A stretch of 64,000 nucleotides of DNA from JAJFUE01 sp039683515. Lineage in GTDB: Bacteria > Sumerlaeota > Sumerlaeia > MVZB01. The translations under genes and the position numbers were made by a program. Positions 15,666 to 23,563 of the stretch are shown here, piece by piece. The DNA lies in the NCBI GenBank assembly GCA_039683515.1, contig JBDKRG010000059.1, positions 1-64,000 of the forward strand. The letters run 5' to 3'. The notes beneath the pieces were generated by a model. That model saw only the letters and a list, made by a program, of their open reading frames with translations. It searched no databases and had not been told where the DNA came from. Position 1 is the stretch's first letter; every line of letters starts with the position of its first letter.

Positions 15666-16741
15666 AGATCGAGCTTTACACAGGCGACATCTGCGCGGCG
15701 CCGGCCGACGTGATTTGCGTCTCGACCAATCCGCACCTGGAGCTGATGGCCGGAACGGGGGGCGCGGTGCGCGACGTCGGAGGCCGGGAAATCCAGGAAG
15801 AATGCAACGCGATCATCCAGAAGGCCTATGAAACAAGGGGCGTGCGTTACCTCGAACCGGGCAGCGTCGTGCGAACCGGCGCGGGGAAACTTCCCTGCAT
15901 GGCCGTCATGATGTGCGTGGCGATCGATCCGTTTCATCAGTCGTCGGTGGAAATCATCGCCCGGTGCACGGCGGGCGCGATTGAAATCGCATGTGAACTG
16001 CCGAATTTTCGGACGATCGCGATGCCCGTTTTCGCGACCGGCAACGGCCGTTTCGACTTCCGCAAAGCGCTCGAGGCAATGCTTCTTGCTCTGATCCGAA
16101 AAAAAGACCTCTATGAGCAATGCCTCATTGTCGTGCGCGATCCGGACCACATCCGCTGGGCCACGCCCCTGCTTGAATCGATCGGGAATGACATGAACGA
16201 CCAACGCGCCACGCACATCAGCAAGTTCTTGAGCCTCGTGCTGCGTCACAAGCCGGGTGAGATCGGCATCACGCTCGACGAGGCCGGCTGGACCGACATC
16301 GACGGGCTTCTGGACGCACTGGCCAAACACGATCGCCCGATCACGCGCGAGGAACTCGATTACGTGGTTCGCACCAACGCAAAGAAGCGGTTCGCGATCC
16401 ATGACGACGGCCGGCGGATCCGGGCCAGCCAGGGCCACTCGGTGGATGTCGAACTCGGCTATGAGCGGACGAAACCGCCTGAATTCCTGTTTCACGGAAC
16501 GGTCGAGCGCAACGTGGAATCGATACGCAGGGAAGGAATCCTGCGCGGCGAGCGCCACCACGTGCACCTTTCGCCGGATCGAGAGACCGCGATCAAAGTC
16601 GGGAGCCGGCGCGGCAAGCCCGTGATTTTGCGCGTAAACTCCGGGGCAATGGAACGCGACGGATATTGTTTCTATCGCAGCGACAACAACGTCTGGCTGA
16701 CCGACAAAGTCCCGCCGCAATACGTGGAGGAAGAGCGATGA
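15662..16741 (+). CDS. Macro domain fused to KptA/Tpt1 RNA 2'-phosphotransferase
   Basis: This is a 359-residue fusion. Residues 1-~175 are a macro domain (YTGDICAAPADVICVSTNPH, GTGGAVRDVGG, MPVFATGNGRFDF) that should bind ADP-ribose. Residues ~180-359 are a complete Tpt1/KptA domain: LSLVLRHKPGEIG, TNAKKRFAI, RIRASQGHSV, FLFHGT, RHHVHLS, VGSRRGKPV and DNNVWLTDKVPPQYV, including the Arg-His-Arg-Arg catalytic set. Tpt1 moves a 2'-phosphate from RNA to NAD, giving ADP-ribose cyclic phosphate and nicotinamide. Some family members also ADP-ribosylate phosphorylated nucleic-acid ends. The macro half could bind or dephosphorylate that product. Both junctions are 4-nt ATGA overlaps. Confidence 0.92.
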   Translation: MKIELYTGDICAAPADVICVSTNPHLELMAGTGGAVRDVGGREIQEECNAIIQKAYETRGVRYLEPGSVVRTGAGKLPCMAVMMCVAIDPFHQSSVEIIARCTAGAIEIACELPNFRTIAMPVFATGNGRFDFRKALEAMLLALIRKKDLYEQCLIVVRDPDHIRWATPLLESIGNDMNDQRATHISKFLSLVLRHKPGEIGITLDEAGWTDIDGLLDALAKHDRPITREELDYVVRTNAKKRFAIHDDGRRIRASQGHSVDVELGYERTKPPEFLFHGTVERNVESIRREGILRGERHHVHLSPDRETAIKVGSRRGKPVILRVNSGAMERDGYCFYRSDNNVWLTDKVPPQYVEEER

Positions 16742-19335
16742 TGAAACCACCTAAACCGGAAGTGCTGTCGTTTGTCGAGGCGGTCAAAAAACGGCCGGCC
16801 ATGTATTTTTCAAATACATATTTGCTTGGCCTTATATCGATGTTCGAATACGTGCTGCGCGATTTTGAACTCGAAGCGCGAAGCGGCCACGGCGATTCCA
16901 TCTCGATCGCAATCGACCCCGATATGAAGATCACAACCCACGACAATGGCCGGCCGTTTGCGATTGATGCGATAGAGGGATTCCTGACCCATGCGCAGCG
17001 AGACCGCGCGAGCCGGGTCGGAAGGCCGGTGGATTCCGTGCGACCGGATTCCAATCTTCCGGAAGTGATTGCCGGGTGCGAATTCTTCCAGATCCGGGCT
17101 GTGATCGGAAGCGATGTTCATTATCAGAATTTCCGGTTCGGTCTGCCGGAAGCGCCCGTGCAGGCCGAGCCAGCCGGCGACGAGTCGGGCAATACGATTA
17201 TTTTCCGGCCAAATTTCGAGATATTCGAAATGCCAAATAATAGCTTTTATCGGATTATCGAACCGCGTGTTCGCAATTGGGCGTATTTTCTCGAGGGAGC
17301 GAGAGTATCGTTGATCGATACGCATGCGCATCTGCGGAATGAATTTTGCTTCCCCTGCGGGATGAAGGATTACCTCGAGGACACTCTGCATGCCGAAAAC
17401 AAGCATGAGGCTCCGGTATTTCACATCATGCGTGATTACCCGGAGTGCTCGCTCGATATTGCGATTTGTTTTCGTTGCAGCGGGCAGAAAATGATTAGTT
17501 TCGTGAACGAGCATCCCAGCCGCGGCGGCCCGCATCATAAAGGTTTGCAGGTCGGACTCGGAATCCTCGATCAAAGCGAATTCACCCGCTACATGCAGGA
17601 TATTGGCTCCTTTTACGCGTTTGACGAGTACATCTGCGCGATGCGGGTGCTGTTGCCGAATCCGATGTTCGAGGGGGCGTATGCAGGTAACAGCTTCCTC
17701 TTGAACAGGGAAGTCGCCCCTTGCGTCACCGACGCAATTGTCAGTTGCCTGCCGGAATTAATCCTGAACCATCCGTCCGAGCTGGATTTATACGGGTATG
17801 ACAGGCGCATTTTTATCCATTACCACTACGAGGGCGGCAATGATTTCGGGATGCGATGGCTTCTGCTCCACTTCGGCAGGCTGTTCGACGAGCATCTTAA
17901 GGAAAAATACTGCCCCGGTATCGAAAAGATGCATATCGATATCACCCTTGCAAATCATGCGGATGCGCCGAGAAAAGTCTGTGCCCGGGATCCGCGTCTT
18001 GTCCAAGTCTATGAACCTTGCATCTACGCCGACGTGACGCTGCCGCGATCTTGTTACGAAGACCTCTCCGAATCCGAAAAACGCCAACTCATCATCGACA
18101 TCTGCCGCGAGGCGATCGAGGCCGTGATCGCGAAATTGAAGGCTGCCGATCTTGCCGTTGAGGAAGAGCGACTCCTTCAGGACTACAATCACGTCGCTCG
18201 CTTGTTTCCTGAAATGGCAATACCGCCGATTCCCGATTTGCCGCGTTTTAACACAATGAATAAGGGTCGACAACCACATGATCTGCGCGATCGCCTGGAA
18301 GGGCTTCTCATCGGTACTGCGGTGGGGGATTCGGTCGGGTTGCCGGCGGAGGGATTGAGCCGGAGGAGAGTTGCGAAGCTGTTTCCCGGACCGTGGCGGC
18401 AGCGGCTTGTTTTCGGACGCGGCATGCTGAGCGACGATTCCGAGCACGCGTTCATGGTCGGCCAGGCGCTGCTGAAATATCCTGACGATCCGGATCGCTT
18501 CGAGCGTTCACTCGCGTGGAAACTGCGCTGGTGGCTGGCGGCGCTGCCGGCCGGGGTCGGGTTGGCGACGCTGCGCGCGTGCATCAAGTTGTGGATGGGC
18601 TTTTCGCCGAAACACAGCGGCGTTCATTCCGCCGGCAACGGGCCCGCGATGCGCTCGGCGCTGATCGGCGCGTTTTTCGCGGACGATCGGGAGAAAATAC
18701 GCGAGTTCGTGATGCGGTCCACGCGGCTCACGCATACCGACCACCGCGCGACGATCGGAGCCATGGCGGTCGCAATGGTTGCGGCGCATTCGGCGCAAAC
18801 GAACCAGTCGCCGGGGGTCGATGAGTTTCTCGCAGGGCTGCGGGAAGTCGGCGACGGCGACAAGGAATGGATGACGCTGATCGATCAATTCGAGCAAAGC
18901 ATTCGGAATCAGGATTCAGTCGGCAAGTATGCGGAGGCGATCGGCTGCGGCGCGCGCGGCGTGAGCGGTTACATTTATCGGACCGTCCCCGTCGCGATTT
19001 ACGCATGGTTTCGTCATCATGGGGATTTTCGCGCAACGCTGGAATCGGTTCTGGAGCTTGGCGGGGACACCGACACGGTCGGGGCGATCGCCGGGGCGCT
19101 CGCGGGGGTGGTGGTCGGTGCGCGGGGAATTCCCGACGAATGGCGGCGCGGAATGCTTGAATGGCCTCGGGGGCTCAAGCAATATTCCGATCTCGCCGGC
19201 CGCCTGGCCGATGCTCGAAATGGCATGAAGGGAATTCCTGTTAAATATTTCTGGCCGGCAATTCCTGTTAGAAATCTGTTTTTTCTAATAATAATTCTTT
19301 TCCACGGCTTCCGCAGGCTTTTTCCACCTTATTAG
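16738..19335 (+). CDS. Degenerate GyrB-like ATPase/transducer fused to ADP-ribosylglycohydrolase
   Basis: This 865-residue fusion starts at the ATGA overlap, with GGAGGAAG upstream. Residues 1-~400 follow GyrB closely: VKKRPAMYF (16-24), FEYVL (36-40), DMKITTHDNGRP (62-73), TIIFRPNFEIFE, a transducer block SFVNEHPSRGGPHHKG (254-269), then LPNPMFEG. The catalytic Glu (E37) and the Asp of DNG (D69) remain. The Asn of the N box, the GVG lid loop and the QTK lysine motif after FEG are missing, so ATP hydrolysis is doubtful. No TOPRIM domain follows. Residues ~515-830 are a glycohydrolase with intact metal motifs LSDDSEHA, AGNGPAMR and GGDTDTVGAIAGALAG. I know of no described protein with this pairing. 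Confidence 0.88.
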   Translation: MMKPPKPEVLSFVEAVKKRPAMYFSNTYLLGLISMFEYVLRDFELEARSGHGDSISIAIDPDMKITTHDNGRPFAIDAIEGFLTHAQRDRASRVGRPVDSVRPDSNLPEVIAGCEFFQIRAVIGSDVHYQNFRFGLPEAPVQAEPAGDESGNTIIFRPNFEIFEMPNNSFYRIIEPRVRNWAYFLEGARVSLIDTHAHLRNEFCFPCGMKDYLEDTLHAENKHEAPVFHIMRDYPECSLDIAICFRCSGQKMISFVNEHPSRGGPHHKGLQVGLGILDQSEFTRYMQDIGSFYAFDEYICAMRVLLPNPMFEGAYAGNSFLLNREVAPCVTDAIVSCLPELILNHPSELDLYGYDRRIFIHYHYEGGNDFGMRWLLLHFGRLFDEHLKEKYCPGIEKMHIDITLANHADAPRKVCARDPRLVQVYEPCIYADVTLPRSCYEDLSESEKRQLIIDICREAIEAVIAKLKAADLAVEEERLLQDYNHVARLFPEMAIPPIPDLPRFNTMNKGRQPHDLRDRLEGLLIGTAVGDSVGLPAEGLSRRRVAKLFPGPWRQRLVFGRGMLSDDSEHAFMVGQALLKYPDDPDRFERSLAWKLRWWLAALPAGVGLATLRACIKLWMGFSPKHSGVHSAGNGPAMRSALIGAFFADDREKIREFVMRSTRLTHTDHRATIGAMAVAMVAAHSAQTNQSPGVDEFLAGLREVGDGDKEWMTLIDQFEQSIRNQDSVGKYAEAIGCGARGVSGYIYRTVPVAIYAWFRHHGDFRATLESVLELGGDTDTVGAIAGALAGVVVGARGIPDEWRRGMLEWPRGLKQYSDLAGRLADARNGMKGIPVKYFWPAIPVRNLFFLIIILFHGFRRLFPPY

Positions 19336-19347
19336 ACAGGGGCTCAA

Positions 19348-20310
19348 ATGACGGTTGCTCTCAAAGAACGAATTGCGGGGGGGATCGCCGGGCTGGTGGT
19401 CGGAGATGCGCTGGGCGTGCCGGTCGAGTTCGTCCCGCGCGAGCAGCTCAGGAAAAAGCCGGTTCGGGGGATGACAGGCTACGGGACGCATCAGCAGCCG
19501 GCCGGGACGTGGTCGGACGATAGCTCAATGGCGCTCGCGACGGCGGAAAGCCTGCTGAACGGGTACGATCCCGTGGATGTCATGAAGCGGTTTCAGGATT
19601 GGCTGACAAACGGATCCATGACGCCGCACGGAAGAGTGTTCGATATCGGGTTCACGACGCAAAACGCAATTCGGCGCGCCGGCGCGGGGATTCCGGCGAT
19701 TTCGTGCGGCGGGACGGATGAGACGGAAAACGGCAACGGGTCGCTGATGCGGATCCTGCCGCTGAGCATTTATGTTCACCGGCTTGAGACGGATGAAATC
19801 ATTGAAAAATCGTTCGAGATCAGCGGGCTCACGCATGCGCACGTCCGGTCAAAGCTGTGCTGCGCATACTTCTCCCTGGTCGTTCGCGGAATTCTTAATG
19901 GAAATGAGCTAAAAAACGCCATGAAGGCGGCTTCTCACGAAATCGGACCCAAGATCCCGCCGGATGAAGAACTGGATTTTCAACCAATCATCGATTGCAG
20001 CGTGCTGGACCGGGCGGAGGGACAAATCTCATCGAGCGGTTACGTGATGCACACTTTGCAGGCCGCGCTGTGGTGCTGCGAACACCATGCTGATTTCAAA
20101 AGCGCGGTTCTCGCCGCAGTGAACCTCGGCGGCGATTCCGATACGACCGGCGCCGTGGCCGGCGGGCTCGCCGGGATCATGCACGGGATCGGCGCCATTC
20201 CGAGCGAGTGGATCAACCAGTTGGCGAAGCGCGATGAGGTGCTGAAGGTTGCGAGTGATTTTTCGAGTTTAATGGGGGTGCAAAATGAACATGGATCATT
20301 TGCCGGTTGA
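19348..20310 (+). CDS. ADP-ribosylglycohydrolase (DraG/ARH family)
   Basis: This is a 320-residue all-helical hydrolase that removes ADP-ribose from modified proteins or nucleic acids using two metal ions. Metal and substrate motifs are intact: GLVVGDALGVPVEF, GTWSDDSSMALA, ENGNGSLMRILP, LTHAHVRS and NLGGDSDTTGAVAGGLAG. Of the three family members here it is closest to the classic DraG-like type. It starts 12 nt after the GyrB-like fusion and its end overlaps the next gene by 26 nt. The target is unknown. Confidence 0.93.
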   Translation: MTVALKERIAGGIAGLVVGDALGVPVEFVPREQLRKKPVRGMTGYGTHQQPAGTWSDDSSMALATAESLLNGYDPVDVMKRFQDWLTNGSMTPHGRVFDIGFTTQNAIRRAGAGIPAISCGGTDETENGNGSLMRILPLSIYVHRLETDEIIEKSFEISGLTHAHVRSKLCCAYFSLVVRGILNGNELKNAMKAASHEIGPKIPPDEELDFQPIIDCSVLDRAEGQISSSGYVMHTLQAALWCCEHHADFKSAVLAAVNLGGDSDTTGAVAGGLAGIMHGIGAIPSEWINQLAKRDEVLKVASDFSSLMGVQNEHGSFAG

Positions 20311-21166
20311 TCACGAAGAAAGAATGCTGCGGGCGAATCGTTCGATCGAGGGGCTGTCGGTCGGAGACGCCTACGGCACGGCTGTCTGGCTGTATGGGTT
20401 CCACGAGCTTGAAGGGGCGCTCTGGCCGTTCACGGACGACACTGTGATGGCGATCAACATCGTGCGCGTGCTCGGCCGGCTGGGGCGGATCGACCAGAAT
20501 CAGCTTGCCGAGGAATTCGCGCTGAGTTACATGAGCAACCCGCGGCGCGGTTACGGTCACAGCGCGTCCAAGCTGCTCGCTGCGATCGCGCGCGGCAAGG
20601 ACTGGCGGCTGCTGTCGCGGGCGTCGTTCGGCGGGAACGGCTCGATGGGCAACGGCGGGGCGATGCGCGTGGGGCCGCTCGGGGCGTATTTCGCGCAAGA
20701 CGAAACAGCGTTGCTTGTAGAGCAGGCGCGGCTTTCGGCCGAGGTCACGCACGCCCACGCCGAGGCGCAGGCCGGCGCCATCGCCGTCGCTCTGGCGGCC
20801 GCGTTTGCGTCGACTCACGACAATTCCAATGGATTTCTTGAATTTGTCATGAACCATACGCCAGAAACCGAGACGCGGGACAAACTGATCGCGGCATCGG
20901 CTCTGCCCGGCGATGCCGAACCGGCCGAAGCCGCCGAAAAACTGGGCAATGGGAGCAATATTCTCGCTCAGGACACGGTTCCGCTCGCGGTCTGGCTTGC
21001 GCGGCGCAATTTTGGTTCTTACCAAAAGGCCATCGAGGAGACCGCCGGCTGCGGCGGCGACATGGACACCAACTGCGCGATCGTGGGCGGGATCGTCGCG
21101 CTCTCGGCGGGGGAAGGCGGCGTCCCGCTTCAATGGCTGCGCCACCGCGAGATGTTTCATATATAA
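20285..21166 (+). CDS. Divergent ADP-ribosylglycohydrolase homologue
   Basis: This 293-residue third family member has the core motifs SVGDAYGTAV, PFTDDTVMAIN, MGNGGAMRVGPLGAYF, VTHAHAEAQAG and CGGDMDTNCAIVGG, so the metal site looks complete. The spacing and the shorter N-terminal region differ from the preceding paralogue, suggesting another substrate. The ATG at 20285 overlaps the upstream gene by 26 nt and follows GGGGGTG; an ATG at 20291 is an alternative. It is part of the co-directional NAD island. Confidence 0.9.
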   Translation: MNMDHLPVDHEERMLRANRSIEGLSVGDAYGTAVWLYGFHELEGALWPFTDDTVMAINIVRVLGRLGRIDQNQLAEEFALSYMSNPRRGYGHSASKLLAAIARGKDWRLLSRASFGGNGSMGNGGAMRVGPLGAYFAQDETALLVEQARLSAEVTHAHAEAQAGAIAVALAAAFASTHDNSNGFLEFVMNHTPETETRDKLIAASALPGDAEPAEAAEKLGNGSNILAQDTVPLAVWLARRNFGSYQKAIEETAGCGGDMDTNCAIVGGIVALSAGEGGVPLQWLRHREMFHI

Positions 21167-21187
21167 TGGAACCTGCGGAGTCATGGC

Positions 21188-22642
21188 ATGGGTTCCCATT
21201 GCGAATCGCTTGCGTTGCTCACCGACCTGTACGAGATCACGATGGCGTATGGGTATTGGAAGGCCGGGGTCGCCGACCATGAGGGCGCGTTCAACCTGTT
21301 CTTTCGGCGGAACCCGTTCGGCGGCGGCTACACGGTCGCGTGCGGGCTCGAGCAGGCGATCGATTATCTGAACAACTTCGGGTTCACCCGGGAAGATGTT
21401 GATTACCTCGCGCGGCTCAAGGGGAACGACGGCCGGGCGCTGTTCGAGTCCGGATTCCTCGAGTATCTCGCGGCGATGAAATTGTCGCTCGACGTGGACG
21501 CGATTGCCGAGGGGACGGTGGTGTTCCCGCAGGAGCCGCTGCTGCGCACGCAGGGGCCGATCGCGCAGTGCCAGCTGCTCGAGACGCCGCTTTTGAACAT
21601 GATCAATTTCCAGTCGTTGATCGCGACGAAGGCGGCGCGGATCTGCCAGGCGGCGCAGGGGGACCCGGTGATGGAATTCGGGCTGCGGCGCGCGCAGGGG
21701 ATCGACGGCGGGATCTCGGCAAGCCGCGCGGCCTACATCGGCGGCTGCGCGGGGACCTCGAACGTGCTGGCGGGAAAAATCCACGACATCCCGGTGATGG
21801 GAACGCACGCGCACAGCTGGGTGATGCTGTTCGACAGCGAACTGGAGGCGTTCCAGGCCTACGCCGACGCGATGCCGAACAACTGCGTGCTGCTCGTCGA
21901 CACCTACAACACGCTCGACGGCGTGCGCAACGCGATCGCGATCGGCGACCGGCTGCGCGCGCGCGGCCAGCGCATGGCGGGGATCCGGCTCGACTCGGGC
22001 GACCTCGCCTACCTGAGCATCGAGGCGCGCCGGATGCTCGACGCGGCCGGATTCGACGACGTGTTCATCGTGGCCAGCAACGAGCTCGACGAGAACATCA
22101 TCACGAGCCTCAAGCTTCAGGGGGCGAAAATCGGCGTGTGGGGCGTGGGGACGCGGCTGGCGACGGCCCATGACGACCCGGCGCTGGGCGGCGTCTACAA
22201 GCTTGCGGCGGTGCGCGCGCCGGGCCGGCCGTGGCAATACCGCATCAAGCTCTCCGAGCAGCTGGCCAAGATCACGAACCCCGGCATCCAGAACGTTCGC
22301 CGGTTCCGCGACGAGTCGCTGTTCATCGCCGACATGATCTACGACGCGCAGCAGCCGCCCGGGGGCGAATGCCTGATCATCGACCCGATGGACGCCACGC
22401 GGCGGAGGAAGATCCCGGCCGACACGGCTTCGGAAGATCTTCTCGCGCCGGTGTGGCGCGGGGGGCGGCAGGTGTATTCTTGCCCGGAAATCCGCGCGAT
22501 TCGCGAGCGTGCGCAGCGCCAGCTGGCCGGCCTGCACCCGAGCATCAAGCGGATCGTCAACCCGCATACCTACCCGGTCGGGCTCGAAAGCCGGTTCCAC
22601 GCTCTCAAGACGGAGTTGATCCTGAGCGCGCGGAAGATGTGA
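21188..22642 (+). CDS. pncB: Nicotinate phosphoribosyltransferase
   Basis: This 484-residue enzyme makes nicotinate mononucleotide from nicotinate and PRPP and so completes the salvage begun by PncA. Diagnostic segments are LLTDLYEITMAYGYW, NLFFRRNPFGGGY, EFGLRRAQGIDGG, GTSNVLAGK, GTHAHSWVM, LLVDTYNTL, RLDSGDLAYLS and GVGTRL. The C-terminal tail is normal for the longer bacterial form. It is the last gene of the island. No hairpin terminator was seen, only a GCAGAGGCGCGGAGAC repeat word at 22669-22704. Confidence 0.95.
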   Translation: MGSHCESLALLTDLYEITMAYGYWKAGVADHEGAFNLFFRRNPFGGGYTVACGLEQAIDYLNNFGFTREDVDYLARLKGNDGRALFESGFLEYLAAMKLSLDVDAIAEGTVVFPQEPLLRTQGPIAQCQLLETPLLNMINFQSLIATKAARICQAAQGDPVMEFGLRRAQGIDGGISASRAAYIGGCAGTSNVLAGKIHDIPVMGTHAHSWVMLFDSELEAFQAYADAMPNNCVLLVDTYNTLDGVRNAIAIGDRLRARGQRMAGIRLDSGDLAYLSIEARRMLDAAGFDDVFIVASNELDENIITSLKLQGAKIGVWGVGTRLATAHDDPALGGVYKLAAVRAPGRPWQYRIKLSEQLAKITNPGIQNVRRFRDESLFIADMIYDAQQPPGGECLIIDPMDATRRRKIPADTASEDLLAPVWRGGRQVYSCPEIRAIRERAQRQLAGLHPSIKRIVNPHTYPVGLESRFHALKTELILSARKM

Positions 22643-22714
22643 AGAAGAACATGGAACGGCCCTTTGCCGCAGAGGCGCGGAGACAGGCGGAGAGCGCGGA
22701 GAAATCATTCAACA

Positions 22715-23563
22715 CTACTTTTGATCCATGATCACCGCGTAGCCCTGATACAGAATTTTGAACTCTTCGACCCACCAGCGCTCGACGCCGAAGTCGGGCT
22801 CGCCGATGATCACCTTGCGCGCGTCCTCCGGATCGACCCCCATGAAGACGACGTCGTGCATGACGCCCGGCGTCCAGTTCGCCTTGCGGTAGAGCGTGTC
22901 CTCGTAGTCGTTTCGGGGAGCGTGGCTCAATCCGACCGTGATCAGCGCCGGCTCGTTTCGCGCGACGAGATCGTCGACGCTCATCCTCGCGATCCGGACC
23001 TTGCCGCCGGCGAGTTTCTTGAGCGCGCGGTATTGCCCAAGGAGGAGCGTGCCGCGGTTCTTTTTCGTGAGGGCAAGCCCGGCCGCCTGCCGCTCGGTCG
23101 CGCTCACGCCGCGCATGCGCAGGTAGGTGACCACCGAGGCCGCGCCGCAGGTGTCGAAGCAGGTCTGCCGGCAGATCCCCTCGGAATCGATTTTGGTCTC
23201 GGCCTGAACCTCGGCCGGAGGGAGCCAGAAATACGAATACGGCATCAGGCTCACGTAAAAGAGGGCCGAAAGAAGAATCGCAAAACGGATCCGCTGCGCG
23301 CGCGTGCGGGCCAGGGCATACGCCGGCGGCGCGAACAGCCCGACGGCGAACGGGTAGAGATTTGAGTAATAAATCACGTCCGCAAACGGAAAGAACCACG
23401 TCAGCAGGTACGGCCGCGCCTGGGCGAGCCAGCCGTACAGCGCGATCAGGAAAGAGGCGGCCATGAGCGCGACGGCGACCTTCCTCTTCTTGCGGAAGCG
23501 GATCCCGGCCGCCACGAACAGCGTGAAAATGGCCAGATTCATCGTGATTTGAACGAAACCCAT
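22715..23563 (-). CDS. Membrane protein with C39-like peptidase domain
   Basis: This 282-residue protein has an N-terminal half with about four membrane segments. The C-terminal half (~125-282) resembles peptidase C39: the Cys region is RQTCFDTCGAASVVTYLRMRGV, and the His region is GVMHDVVFMGVDPEDARKVIIGEPDFG. C39 domains cut leader peptides after Gly-Gly, but stand-alone C39-like proteins may act on other substrates or be inactive. Its start overlaps the stop of the upstream 703-residue membrane protein by one base (TAATG), so the two are co-translated and may form a complex. Confidence 0.78.
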   Translation of the reverse strand: MGFVQITMNLAIFTLFVAAGIRFRKKRKVAVALMAASFLIALYGWLAQARPYLLTWFFPFADVIYYSNLYPFAVGLFAPPAYALARTRAQRIRFAILLSALFYVSLMPYSYFWLPPAEVQAETKIDSEGICRQTCFDTCGAASVVTYLRMRGVSATERQAAGLALTKKNRGTLLLGQYRALKKLAGGKVRIARMSVDDLVARNEPALITVGLSHAPRNDYEDTLYRKANWTPGVMHDVVFMGVDPEDARKVIIGEPDFGVERWWVEEFKILYQGYAVIMDQK

